DNA of 64,000 nt from the NCBI GenBank assembly GCA_014621425.1, contig JAANBB010000089.1:1-64000 (forward strand), in the 5' to 3' direction. The notes beneath the pieces were generated by a model. That model saw only the letters and a list, made by a program, of their open reading frames with translations, was not told the DNA's origin and made no database searches. This DNA is from Cylindrodendrum hubeiense. Its lineage: Eukaryota; Ascomycota; Sordariomycetes; Hypocreales; Nectriaceae. Positions within the stretch are counted from its first letter, which is position 1. Every line of letters begins with the position of its first letter. Positions 1-10,399 of the stretch are shown piece by piece. The position numbers and the translations under genes were made by a program.

Positions 1-1840
1 GAACCGGGGCGCCGTCGTTTTTTTCTGCAGCGGCCAGCATGACTGGGGTCGGGAAATGGGACTCTGGCGCTGGTTTCGCGCTGGTTTCGCGGTGGCTTGT
101 TCGGTGGCGGGCCGTTGGACGGGTCTAGACTCGCCCGGCCTGTTGCCGGTGCCCTCACTCGGCCGCCGGGGCAGCCTCTCGCTCCGTCCGAAGCTGGCAT
201 GGTGCTCGGCTGCGGCGGATCTGGTCGCAACGGTTTTGTGGTGCATACTATTTTGAGAGGTCGAGGGGGGCTAAACTGGTGATCGTGTTAAGGGGGGCCC
301 TCAAGTGCAGCATCGGCCTGCCGAGGCATGGGCCCGTGGCTTGTCTAAGGGTCCAATTCATCTTGCGCAAAACTTACTGCATGCTCCGCATGGGACCCTA
401 TGTCGGCAAGGGGACCAATGCAGCTTCGTATTGGGCTGGTGGAACGTCCGGGAGAGGGGTTCGACGGCGATATGTTGGCTGTCGGCGCTCAGTCATGAGG
501 CCGAACAACGACCCGTGACATTAGCCTCAATGTCTAGACGGCCCGGGCTCTTGCAGCTTAGGGGCGCGTCGACCACGGAGAGGTGGGTTCCGCCGGTCGG
601 GTGACCGCGGAGTTGCAAAGGCAGTCGATGTCCGCGGTGGGAGAGTTGGTGTGCAATGGCTTACCACCCGGGATAAGTCGGCAGCTTCCATCCATTGTTT
701 CTCTACGCGACGCAGTAAACCGCTCGTCCTTGTGCCTGAGAGCGAGCATGCTGTTGCGTGACACCGCAGAGTCGCAGTTGCAGCATTGCGCCTGCAGCTG
801 ACCCCTTGTTCTGCTCAGTTGCATTCACCAGAGAGTGCCACTTCTGGTTCGCTTTCATAGCGACATTTCAGAGTTGTCAGATCTTATCATGGCAAATGCG
901 ACCATGATTCATAATCTTCAACGTATGTCTCAGGCAATATCGCGGCATGTGCCTTTTCCGCTCAGGCCAAGGGTCACATTGATGCTTCGTGCCATGTGTG
1001 AAGGACCATGAGCATCCGGGGTACGGAGTAGGGTTGTCGAGGTAAGCAGAACTAAAGAATATATGACTGAGGTCCACGTGGAGTGGAGCCTCATAGCTAA
1101 GCAAGGTACGTGTCTATCTTTTCCGCTGTCTTCCCTTCATTCAGTTGACTGCTCAGTTAATACCCAGCCTGATGCCACAAGACAGTGCCGTCTTGGTTGC
1201 TACGCGATGCCGTTCAATACAACGGCAGCACCAACTCGATATCTCTGCACGTGTCAGTGGGGTAGCCCTAACAAACTTAGTTCTACCTAGTTATAGCAGC
1301 AAAACTTAGATGTGGTATTTGACATGAGGAGTAAGCCATTCTGGAGTTGCATCAATAGCTCAGGTACTACATTCGTGGGTGACAGGCGCCTACCCTGGAG
1401 TCTGCGTGTGTTCGCAATCACGGTTAGACTATCCTCGTTGCTGCACGGCGCTAAAGTTAGGTTTCAAGAAAATGTAGCCTAATTAATTTGTTTTATTAGC
1501 TTGAGTAAAATCCAGGGTATATGGAAAGTATTCCGCTTTTGTGCCCTTTTATTGATGCCTATTTAGATCCATCGTGGCGAATACGGTATTTGGATGCCTT
1601 CATACTGAAAGAGCATGTGACCGGAGCGGGGTAGTTTTTAGCTGTCAAAGAACCCTGCCTGTGGTGGGCAGTGCAAGCAGGCTGCCAAATTCGAAGACCC
1701 GTGACGTGGACATCTTACGCAAACGAACGACATTTGAATCTCAAACGCCAGCATATGCATAGGGTTGGTTCGCAACTAGATCTGCCTGACAAAGCCCAAA
1801 CACATTGAAACTTGGCCCCCAACCTACGTGGCTCGACACA
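1..1840. other. Gene-poor left edge
   Basis: I see no supported gene here. Several open frames of 60-99 codons exist but none shows a recognisable domain, splice-consistent extension or signal peptide. The first 600 bases are GC-rich, which by itself leaves frames open; the remainder is of ordinary composition. The last few hundred bases presumably hold the promoter of the gene at 1841. Confidence 0.5.
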
Positions 1841-2371
1841 ATGGGCAAGGAATTCGAGTTTAGCGACTCCATGTCCACGGCATCTACCGCCGATGGCGAC
1901 GGCTGTAACACACCGACTCACACCATCATCACCGAGGGCGGTTACGACACATTGGTGACCGAGGCAGTGCCCGGCCCTGACGAGGTCTTCGTCATCCGGA
2001 ACCGAGAAAGCGGAATGGCCATTACTCTCATCGACGGACAGCTGCAGTTGTGCGAAGGGCTCACTCCTCCAGGTGGATTTCACTGGCGATGTGTGGAGAA
2101 GGAAGGATGGCTCGGATTCCGCAACTCCGTGTCGGGGACATATATCGGCCATGACGAGAGGAAAAGATTCATCGCAAGAGTCACTCACCACAAGCCCCAC
2201 GAGTACTTCTGCGTACGGCCGCACCCGCAGAAGGGCGGGTATGAACTCTTGATGAGACACGGGAACGAGCTCTGGAAGATGAATGTGGGGGCTGATGGAA
2301 AGTCGTTGGTGGAAACAAAGAACGAGGGGACTACCTGGGATTTCTTCAAGACTCAGCAGCCAATTTACTAG
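1841..2371 (+). CDS. Small fascin-like beta-trefoil protein
   Basis: Single-exon protein of 176 aa. The ATG at 1841 is chosen because the upstream in-frame extension has only a TTG start. A low-complexity Ser/Thr/Asp N-terminus (about 35 residues) is followed by alternating hydrophobic strands with repeats of the type 'I.L.DGQLQLCEG', 'WLGFRNSVSGTYIGHD' and 'YELLMRHGNELWKM', which is how a fascin/actin-crosslinking beta-trefoil reads. No signal peptide or membrane segment is seen, so a cytosolic location is inferred. Such single-domain trefoils are common unnamed proteins in fungi; ligand and role are not known to me. It ends about 30 bp from the convergent 3' end of the acetyltransferase gene, so the two terminators must overlap. 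Confidence 0.7.
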   Translation: MGKEFEFSDSMSTASTADGDGCNTPTHTIITEGGYDTLVTEAVPGPDEVFVIRNRESGMAITLIDGQLQLCEGLTPPGGFHWRCVEKEGWLGFRNSVSGTYIGHDERKRFIARVTHHKPHEYFCVRPHPQKGGYELLMRHGNELWKMNVGADGKSLVETKNEGTTWDFFKTQQPIY

Positions 2372-2400
2372 GTTGTAATCGACTGGCTTCCTATCATGTT

Positions 2401-3395
2401 CTACCGGAGTTCTGAGAAATACCCTCGGATTCCCTCCTTTTCCTCTGCTTCTAGAAAAATTGAAAAGTACTTTTCCAGGGCCTCTAACCGTTCCGCTTCC
2501 GACTTGCATTCACCAATGATCTGCGTTCTGCCGCCCAGGTTTTCCTTTACCACGCCGTTGACTAGCATCCGCTTGCCGTAGATCTCGTATTCTTCGTCAT
2601 TGCCGTCCACCTCTTTCTGTCTCCGAAGGAACTTGATGACCAGCATGTTGAACCTCTGATGGCTGTCCGGATGAGCCCCGATCCAAAAGTTGACGACGCC
2701 CCAGTCCAATGCGTAGAACTCGATCCCTGGGAAGGAGTAGAATGAGTTCCAGTCTTTGTCGACGCCGTTCCGGTATTGGTAGATCCACAGTTTAGTGTCT
2801 TCAGTTCGATGCACCTGATGAGGTATCCAGTCTCGCACTAATCGGATTTGCTGTGTTCCTAGATTCTCGTGGATCAAGCCGTCGACAAGAGGCATTGGGA
2901 ACAATGCACCGTCGCCTCCGAAAGCGACATCAGCATGATATTTGCTACCGTCGGGGAAAGTAACAATGTTGACAATGTGGTTCCTGCAGGCAGAGTCAGT
3001 GCCAATTACTCAAACCGTATGAATGGAACGTACCAGCCAGGATAGTCTCCTCGCGGGACACCCTCAAGCCTCCCCCGCGTCCTCACACCTGCAGTGTAAG
3101 CGTCAAAGCCAGCAGCCCGGAGAACGTGGTTGTAGAGAATAGCAATTTCCATGCAAAAGCCGCCTCGGCCTCGATTGTCTGTTACGACCTTCCGGAAGAG
3201 ATGCTGCGGGTCCAGCTCAATCTCATGTGCGGCATTGTAGTGAAGCGAAAGGTTCTCATATGGGAGCGTTGATAGGGAGTGTACATGCAACGCCTTTAAC
3301 AAACTCAATGAAGGCGGTGCATGGTGAAGGTGCTCAGGTAAACCAATGTGCACATAGAATTGCTGGAGCTGCTCCAAACTGTAAGCGGATGCCAT
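2401..3395 (-). CDS. Arylamine N-acetyltransferase
   Basis: Two exons, complement(2401..2983, 3034..3395), 314 aa, with one 50-nt intron (GTACGT...CTGCAG). The family transfers acetyl or malonyl groups from CoA to aromatic amines and hydrazines, and in fungi detoxifies arylamines such as benzoxazinone breakdown products. The catalytic triad is visible: Cys81 in 'RGGFCME', His123 (the second codon after the splice junction, 'NHIVN') and Asp139 in 'YHADVAFGG'. The early 'LPYENLSLHY' segment and total length fit the family. The start at 3395 (MASAYS) is the first ATG; the open frame extends 12 codons further only by way of TTG. Removing the intron is needed to bring His and Asp into frame, which supports the model. 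Substrate preference cannot be read from sequence. Confidence 0.9.
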
Positions 3396-4039
3396 TGGAA
3401 CCTCAATGGTGAAATGTTGCACTTGGAACAAATTGAAACAGATCAGAAAAAGGAAGTCATGCTCGTCGTGAAGCCGGCTTTTTGAGGATCCTTGCCAACT
3501 AACATGACTCAGGTCCGCGACCGGTCTGCTCCGATTTAGTCCGACCGTACTTGTGCTTATTTGGGATGTCGCAATTTGAGCTCAAAAAGGCGAGCTACTC
3601 GTAGGCTAGAAACCCGCAAAATTGAACAACCCGAAAGATTATATTAGATAATTCGATTCGAGCAGTTATAAGTGCTCCTTTGTATTTGGGATGTTGACAG
3701 CTAAATTTAAAACATATGTTATCGGAAGTAAACGGACACGAGAGACGGATGTGTCATGGGTGTAGCTGACATCAATTGAGGGAAGGGCATAACTAAGTAG
3801 GACTTCATGCGGTCATATATTTGTATTCCTATGCCGTGCTGATTACCCAACTTTTGTCTTAGGTCTTTGGTAGTTCTTTAATTGACTTAAGATAATACGA
3901 GATTATCGTTTCTAGCTCCACTATATCCGGTATTCTATAGCAGCAGATCTTCCATCTAGAACTGGCCAGGAGAAACCTTTCCGTTATAAATATGGAGGCA
4001 TAGTTCCACGTAGTCAATTTAAACAAGACTATGGTAGTT
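3396..4039. other. Intergenic, AT-rich
   Basis: No gene, RNA or repeat is seen. It separates the divergent 5' end of the NAT gene from the 3' end of the GNAT gene and presumably carries the NAT promoter. Confidence 0.5.
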
Positions 4040-4854
4040 TCACGTGGATGTAGCAGATGAAGGAGAGAATTCGTATGCCTGATATCTGGTTAATGACATG
4101 TCAAACCTGTTGAAGCAGAGAGTATGTACATACCAGATCATACCAAGTAGCTCCAGCGTAGGTCGACTCGCTCTTGCCGATGATACCAAAGCCCAGGCTT
4201 TCGTAGTAAGGGACGAGTGTGTCATGGGCCAAGATTGAAATCCTGTCTGCCAGGCCGGCCTCCTTCATCTGAATGATATACGACCTCATCAATGCCTTAC
4301 CTAGGCCAGATCTTTGGTAACGTGGCAGGGTGGCGAGTGCGTGCTGCGCAATGGTCTTGCCGTCTGGATTATGGCCAAGTTCGAGCCCAGCTTGAGGATT
4401 GGTCTTCCACGTGCTGGGCATTTCCATGTCATCATCTCTCACGACTCGGGTATTCGACTTGGTGGCAAGAGTGTGAGCGACAAGCGTGGCCTCCTCAGAC
4501 ACTGGCGCCTCGGAAAGGTAGGGGATGTTATCTGGCAGCTTGATAGGCAGACTGGGTTCCCCTCGGAAGAAGAGGCCAAAACAGATCTCCGGGAATACGG
4601 ATAAGCGATATTCAATCTACACTTTGAAGTCAGCCCGGACAATGGGAATGCTACGATGTGAAGAGCAGGCCGTGAATATGAAGACGAGACAAACCAGACA
4701 AATAATAGACATGCTTGGCTGATGGTTGAGTGTGGGCAAGCGGGGAACAAACCTTCTCACGAGTGGCTGCCTCCTCCGGCGGGAAAGCTGTCGTTTCGAC
4801 AGTCACACACTGGTCCAGGTCGCGGACGGACAGAGGTCTAATGTAGGCTTCCAT
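4040..4854 (-). CDS. GNAT-family N-acetyltransferase (arylalkylamine type)
   Basis: Three exons, complement(4040..4078, 4134..4616, 4753..4854), 207 aa; introns of 136 nt (GTTTGT...TAG) and 55 nt (GTATGT...CAG). The protein opens 'MEAYIRPLSVRDLDQC', typical of GNAT beta1, and has the acetyl-CoA pyrophosphate loop as 'YQRSGLGKALMR' (Q/R-x-x-G-x-G/A), followed by 'RISILAHD' and 'YYESLGFG'. The arrangement and length match fungal serotonin/arylalkylamine N-acetyltransferase-like proteins; the amine substrate is not determined. The tiny last exon of 12 codons (ending ...AYEFSPSSATST) is inferred because the read-through frame ends after a poor tail, while splicing restores the usual 'WYDL-YEF' ending. 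The neighbouring NAT is an unrelated fold with analogous chemistry. Confidence 0.85.
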
Positions 4855-5383
4855 GATGGTGAATGGTTATTGGTGGCAAAGTTTGACAACGGGGAGAGCA
4901 TCAACTGGGTCATTTAAGACTCGGCTTGCGGGGGATTGAGAAGAAGACGCGAATTTTGCTCCAGCGCTCCAGCCAATCGGGCGACCAGGCGGAGCCGGAT
5001 GAGCTTCGCCGGCGGAGGCTCCCCGCTCCCGCTATTCACGCACCGGCGATGGTGGCCTCTGACGTAGGCGCGCTAGAGCAGCTGTTTTTACCATTTACTA
5101 TTGGGTAGCTGCGTCACAGTACAGGCACATCCGTGGCACGAACGATTAATTTGGCCCGCGTCGTGACTGACATATAGTTAACATGCAGTTAGCAATTGTA
5201 GCAATAGCACCAGCCACATCCACTAGCCACTGACGTCTTTAGCCACATGCACTCCATGAGCTACAACTGCGGCAGCCATGTTCTAGGCCTGAGCGGCCAT
5301 GTGATATCGCTTGAGGCAAGCTTGAGGAGCACCCCTGATACTTGAATTGAACCTTCTAGCATTGTGTATGGATCGAATCGAAT
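4855..5383. other. Intergenic
   Basis: No gene seen. Contains the promoter side of the GNAT gene and the 3' side of the dehydrogenase gene. The stretch around 5180-5280 is rich in loosely repeated 'agccac' words but forms no clear tandem array. Confidence 0.5.
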
Positions 5384-6309
5384 CTAAGGCCAACCCTGGA
5401 GACCAAGTGTGAGATCCTGCGAGGACAGGAGGTGCTCTTTCTTAGCCTTCAACCCCTCGACGTCCCAGTTCGACCAGACAAATTTGCCCCTCAAAAACTC
5501 GGCTTCGGGGCTGACAATCCAGACCGTGAAAGAAGCTGGCAGCTCGACTATAGTACATATTAACACTGTTCAGAATTGTCACTTTATAACAAAAGTAGAC
5601 AATCAAGTAACTTACTATCATCGAACGGGAATTCTAGGTCACATTCGGAACTTTTCTTGTACATGTCTGTCTTGACAATACCTGGGTGAATGATGTGGAC
5701 CCGGACCTGCGGGTTCTCGAAAGCGAAATACTCCATCATCCTAGCAGCTGCCATCTTGCTTACTGCGTACGCACTATTTGCGGGCATGGGGGCAATATGA
5801 CAACCACCGGTGGACACATGCACGAAAGTCGGATTGTCGGAGGCGTTCTTGAGGAAAGCTTGTGAAAGAATCAGGTTTCCTTTGACATTGATAGTCATTC
5901 CCCGAACCCATTCCTCAACATCTGCTTCCGCTATCGGCTTCGTGTCGGGCAAATAGCCTGCGTTGCTGATGAGTATATCGATTTTACCCAAGGCTTCCGA
6001 GATGTCCTCGAATGCTTCGTGGACCGCGGCTTCATCACTGATATCAGCAGCGAATGTATGGACCGTGACGCCAGCATGGGCTGCCTCTATCTCTTGCTTT
6101 GTCTGCTCGAGACTGTACACAGTACGTCCGAGAATGGCAATCTTGGTGGCTCCAGAAGTTGCGAATGCGTGGGCTATGCGAGGCCCTATAATAAAACCAC
6201 CACCTGTGATGAGGACAACCTTTCCAGCCGTGGAGAGGTCGGGACGAGAAGGGTCAATGCTGGAATAGGAGGCGGTGTGAAATGTTTTTGTGTACGGTGG
6301 GAACGGCAT
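5384..6309 (-). CDS. Short-chain dehydrogenase/reductase
   Basis: Two exons, complement(5384..5547, 5616..6309), 285 aa, one 68-nt intron (GTAAGT...TAG). It is a classical NAD(P)-dependent SDR: the nucleotide-binding motif 'TGGGFIIG' begins at Thr35, 'SNAG' stabilises the central sheet, the catalytic Ser is in 'VHVSTGG', and the Tyr/Lys pair is in 'SAYAVSK'. 'HPGIVKTDM' follows as usual. The first glycine motif is slightly altered (extra G-F in place of the common xxGIG), which still fits. The second exon adds the expected C-terminal 'SPEAEFLRGKFVWSNWDV' segment, typical of fungal SDRs of this size. No membrane segment. Substrate unknown; no biosynthetic cluster partners are evident nearby. 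Confidence 0.88.
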
Positions 6310-7761
6310 TGTTGCTTAGTACTGCTTCGTAATGAAAGCTAGAAACAAGTGAGGAAGATTGCTTGATATCAAAAAGGCATGGGAAGTCACCTCCCAGGTG
6401 CTTAAATATATGCATGATCGGAAATTGGGGACGCCATGTAACCGGAGTTATCAAGCTCATACACGCTAACCCCAGAGTTCTCGGCTGGTGAACTTAGTAG
6501 CTAGGGTGGAACACTCGCTATCTTAACTACCTTTTTGACCATCACATTTGACTGGCGAATAACAAACTCGCTTCCGGTCTCGGTCTCGCTTCTGCGTTCC
6601 GAACACCAAAGCTAAGTGGTTCTTTGCTTTACCCAGAAACATATTATGAGCCGAAGGTGCTTGCTCTTGATCAACGCATTCATTTGCTTTCAAAATCCCT
6701 TGGAAAGGGGCCGGCATTACTGTGGCCACGTCGCATGTGTCACCACCAGCTTGATGCTCTGTAACTGCCACCTTCATTAATTCAAGCCCAATCTCTTCCA
6801 AATTTGAATCCTATGATTTAATCCTATGATTTAATCCTATGATCCAACATTCTGAATAGGGTGTTGAGTTGCAATGGTCTTGTAGCTCTTTTTAATAGTT
6901 GTTGGGAGTGGCGTTCAGCTATAGCTATCTTTTAAGCTGACTTTAATGCCCGGTGCTGCTAGCAGTATCTTCATAGAACTCTCATGTCCCCTTCCACAGC
7001 CCACATTGGCGCCCCGCGACCGAAGCCATCCTTCGAGCTGATTCCAACGGTTCTTGAAGTCAATGGCCGCTTCGAGATAAGGGAGCGGGGCTGATCTAGG
7101 TCGAGTCCGCCGATCGAGTCCAATCTATCTAATATCGTATCCCTTCAATGCGGGTTATGATAGCGGCGGATAGTCTGGATTACGCTTCACACTTATATCA
7201 ACTCCTGGTATATGCAAGTCTTGTCATGACTGCGAACTGGCAATCCAGCAGATGAGGAGGGTGTTGGTGGCATCACGTTACCGGTGTGATCGCGACACGA
7301 AAGATTGCTTTGGCCTTGGGTGGCATTGCATACAGTTAGGGCGGGCTGTAGTGATAGTATCAGCCATATTTATTAGCTACATGAGCCATCTGAGCTACGT
7401 AAGCCACATAAGCCATAGTGTATCAATTCACTCAATTAATTGATAACACAAGTTCTTTATTCTCTGTTGTTACAACGTGAGGGTAAAGGTGAGGTGGTCG
7501 CAGACTTATGGCCGAACTCTATACCACAGGTTCTCCAGTCAAGTCCCGTCAATTGTAACCCCCAGTCCGATGTGGGTTGTCACAATTTAGCAGCCCAATT
7601 AAAATACCGCTTGCATCTCTGTCAGCCTTAGCCACCATGGCTGAGTCATAACATGTCAGCACTAGCTTTGCCTTACGATACATAAAGGTTAGTATGACCG
7701 CTTTTAGGGTGTCGCTTCTCCTGGCTATCGTCCTTTTTGGTAATTACTTCATTTTGCCGGC
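6310..7761. other. Intergenic with one short tandem repeat
   Basis: No supported gene; small open frames lack any recognisable feature. A three-copy 13-bp repeat lies at about 6808-6842 (see separate entry), and a run of 'agccat/agctac' words lies at 7374-7418. The last part should contain the F-box gene promoter. Confidence 0.5.
6808..6842. repeat. 13-bp tandem repeat, about 2.7 copies
   Basis: The unit 'tcctatgatttaa' is repeated head to tail about 2.7 times with no change in the readable copies. It lies in non-coding DNA. Confidence 0.8.
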
Positions 7762-9222
7762 ATGGCGCTAAACACAAGCATCGAATCGCTCCCAGCGGAA
7801 CTCCTCTACAGGGTCTTCTCTTTCGTAGATGAGAAGAAGTCCATACAGCAATCCCGTCTTGTATCTCACCAATTCAAAGATGTTGCTTCCTCGTTTCTGA
7901 TCACCAAAACCCATGTATATGTGAGCTCTGAGTGCATTTCAAAGTTGGAGGAGCTTTGCGACCACCCCGTCTACTCTAAATCCATCACTAGGGTCAACAT
8001 CAACATCTCCTGCTATGATGTGGATATGGCCAGCAACAGAGCCCTGTATATGGAGGATTGTCATACACGATTGTTCCAACTCGTTGACATGTTCGACCGG
8101 ATCCGCGCATACAGATACAACATGGATGAAGAGACTTGGGAAGAAACCAAGGAACGACTACAGGAGTTAGTCACTAATGAAGAATTAACTAAAATTTCGG
8201 AGGAGGACTTCGAAGAATCGTCGGCAACCCCATTTCAGAAACTGGCCATGCGACTCCATGCCATGTACAAGCAGCGATGTAATGATCAAGAAAGTGTACG
8301 CCAAGGCAACAAGCACATCGGCCGTATTTGTGCTGCTTTGTGCAAGCTCCCTAAACTCGAGGAACTTAGTTTCTATGACGCGCCAGGTTTCGTACGGGAG
8401 AAACCGAAAGACTCCGACTTTAAAGATCTTACCTTTGACCGCACCATCTTAAAGCATTTCAACTTTGCGCTTTGGCCATCGAAATGGTGTGGTACCTTCA
8501 CCACCGCATACTCTATTGTTCCGCCTGTTGAGATGCTCGGGGAACTTTGCTCCCAACTTGGCCAGCACGGGATACGACCTCGATCAATAACGATGAATTT
8601 GAATGCTCCCGCAAACCTCCGCCCGATTGGGCTATCGTCCAATCAACAGTCGGGGCTGCGAAGCCTTGTCTCAAAGGCAACCAGACTTAGACTGGTTGTA
8701 GACGGATGGGCGCGAAAAAACTCTCTCGCAGAAAATAACGATCGCCCCAGGGATGAAATGCTTGCACTGTGTTCTTTCTCTCAGCACTTCTTCAGCTCAC
8801 CCGATCTTGAGTCTCTATACATTCACTTCGTCGAGTACCCACGTTTCTATGAACGCCCGAATGTCAGCTTGTCTGACATTTTGCCAATGCAGAAACCATG
8901 GCCGCAGCTGAGCGACTTGGAACTGAGGTATCAAGCTGCTAAGATTGATGATCTCAGGGCGCTTGTTGAATTGCAAGGGGATACCGTCAAGAATTTCAAC
9001 TGGGAATGCGGTTGGCTTCTGAGCGGTGGCTGGAACGAAGCTATTGAAGTGCTTCGAGGCTTTGGAAGTATGGAAAAATTATCAATGAAGTTTCCCAGAG
9101 GCGAAAGATATGGAGAAGGACGCGGTATGCACGGTGAAATACCATACGATCAAATTTATAGCTACATCCTCAAGGAGACGGATGTTAACCCTCTAGGCTA
9201 CGGAAACATAGCAGATCAGTAG
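7762..9222 (+). CDS. F-box protein
   Basis: Uninterrupted reading frame of 486 aa from an ATG at 7762. Residues about 5-50 form an F-box ('IESLPAELLYRVFSFVDEKK...RLVSHQFKDVA'), the Skp1-binding motif of SCF ubiquitin ligases. The remaining 430 residues have a leucine-rich, irregular pattern of short helices and strands, as in fungal F-box proteins whose C-terminal part selects the substrate; no WD40 or canonical LRR can be counted. Expected location is nucleus/cytoplasm. Such genes are numerous and fast evolving in Eurotiales, so a specific substrate cannot be named. It ends 7 bp into the convergent regulator relic on the other strand. Confidence 0.85.
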   Translation: MALNTSIESLPAELLYRVFSFVDEKKSIQQSRLVSHQFKDVASSFLITKTHVYVSSECISKLEELCDHPVYSKSITRVNINISCYDVDMASNRALYMEDCHTRLFQLVDMFDRIRAYRYNMDEETWEETKERLQELVTNEELTKISEEDFEESSATPFQKLAMRLHAMYKQRCNDQESVRQGNKHIGRICAALCKLPKLEELSFYDAPGFVREKPKDSDFKDLTFDRTILKHFNFALWPSKWCGTFTTAYSIVPPVEMLGELCSQLGQHGIRPRSITMNLNAPANLRPIGLSSNQQSGLRSLVSKATRLRLVVDGWARKNSLAENNDRPRDEMLALCSFSQHFFSSPDLESLYIHFVEYPRFYERPNVSLSDILPMQKPWPQLSDLELRYQAAKIDDLRALVELQGDTVKNFNWECGWLLSGGWNEAIEVLRGFGSMEKLSMKFPRGERYGEGRGMHGEIPYDQIYSYILKETDVNPLGYGNIADQ

Positions 9223-9400
9223 ATCTTACCCTGAGGTCTTTTATGTTCTGCGGCAAGAAGTGCAGGGCGACGATTGAGGATGAGAAGACGTGGGTAGAGG
9301 TTGTCGAAGAAGATGGTGACGCAGTCTTTGATCAACTCGGCGGAGAGAAGGCCAGGCGTCGGGGTCAACTCATAACTTGCGGGTGAGCATTTGATGCTGT
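9216..9400 (-). pseudogene. Fragment of a fungal transcription-factor domain
   Basis: On the minus strand an open frame ends with about 50 residues reading 'ELTPTPGLLSAELIKDC', then 'TIFFDNLYPRLLILNRR'. This resembles the start of the middle homology region of Zn2Cys6 regulators (L..LI..CI..FF..LYP..PILHR). The frame stops soon after, no zinc cluster lies upstream and the rest of the domain is missing, so I call it a broken fragment. The upstream part of the same open frame is not recognisable. Similarity is judged by eye only. Confidence 0.4.
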
Positions 9401-9604
9401 TGATTCTGTTCTGGACCTTGGCTGAGAGAATCGTACCTCTATTCTCGCCGTGCGCGTAGGAATAGCTGGGCTGATAGGACGCGGATTTGCGATCCAGGAT
9501 AACTTGGTGATCTCGAGTAATTTGGCGCAGATGAAAAGATTTGACAACTGTGGAAAGGTCTTCAAATTGACTACTAGTTTGACAGTAAATGTTAACACAT
9601 AAAT

Positions 9605-10385
9605 CCTTTCGTTCATCAATCCGACCACTTCCATCTCGAAACACATCGCATGTTACTTCTCTGCAACGAGGTCGCCCTTGATAGCGTTCTTCAAAACCGA
9701 TTTTCCAGAGCCAAGGTTGCTATAATTAATCCTGGGATATATGCTCTCGTGATCGTGGAATTGGACCATGCCTCGCGGCTCTGCCTTCTCCGCGCACTGC
9801 TTGCAGTTTCGGTCCCCACCTATGTGCGCATAGTTTTTGTCAAATAGTATATCCAGGGAAGTTCTAGGATTTGCCCAAGTCTAACTTGACATTTCGCTCT
9901 CGATCTCGAGTTAGCTTTTTGAATGAGCTTGATGACCCTCTTCCACAGGCTAAATTCTGACCGTAAGTTGATCACAGGTGTGGTGAGAAAACTCGAAGAC
10001 TCATTTAGAAAGCTTACAGGAAGAAAGTCACTCTTTAACTCCGTTCTCCGATAATACCGAATAACTCCTATCCCTTGATCGTCTGGGAAGGACACAAGGA
10101 GATCACCCATGCGAATATTATTTGTATCACTGTGTACACTCCTCCCATTCCAACTATGAGGACGAATCTCAGCCCCGAAACCGTAGAATACATCTTACTC
10201 GCTGAAACAGCTGCACAGCTGGTGCCCTGCAGAGGAAGGACGCCCGTGGCGAAATTGTGTTGTCCAATGTGCCCAGGACATAGATATTGCTGGCGTGCTT
10301 ATATTGATTTTTCAGTGTTGCATGCCGCTCATCAAGCATGGCCTATGTCTCTTGTAGCTCATTCCAGATTGTGTATATTCATTAA
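9605..10385 (-). pseudogene. Relic of a phosphorylase-superfamily (PNP/UDP) effector domain
   Basis: Reading the minus strand and changing frame several times recovers, in the right order, the landmarks of the fungal PNP_UDP_1 domain found at the N-terminus of NACHT/TPR/ankyrin NLR-like proteins: 'AMLDERHATL', 'GHIGQHNFATGVLP', 'LRFVLIVGMGG', 'NNIRMGDLLVS', 'LFDKNYAHIGGDRNCKQC' and 'CFEMEVVGLMNE'. An in-frame TAG precedes the first block, and frameshifts separate blocks 3/4 and 4/5. The intact domain is a nucleoside phosphorylase-like fold; in fungal NLRs it is thought to act as a nucleotide-consuming effector. The usual continuation after the last block ('RGICDY') is absent and no NB-ARC/NACHT part remains. 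This is a dead copy, described only. Confidence 0.72.
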
Positions 10386-10399
10386 CTCGTGTATTATTC

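Noticed and set aside
56..824. Several overlapping frames of 60-99 codons in the GC-rich left edge
   Set aside because: No domain, no start context, no splice signals joining them; GC-rich sequence leaves frames open by chance on both strands.
1715..2509. 264-codon minus-strand frame opposite the beta-trefoil gene
   Set aside because: It lies antisense to a coherent coding frame, has no recognisable domain and is explained as a shadow.
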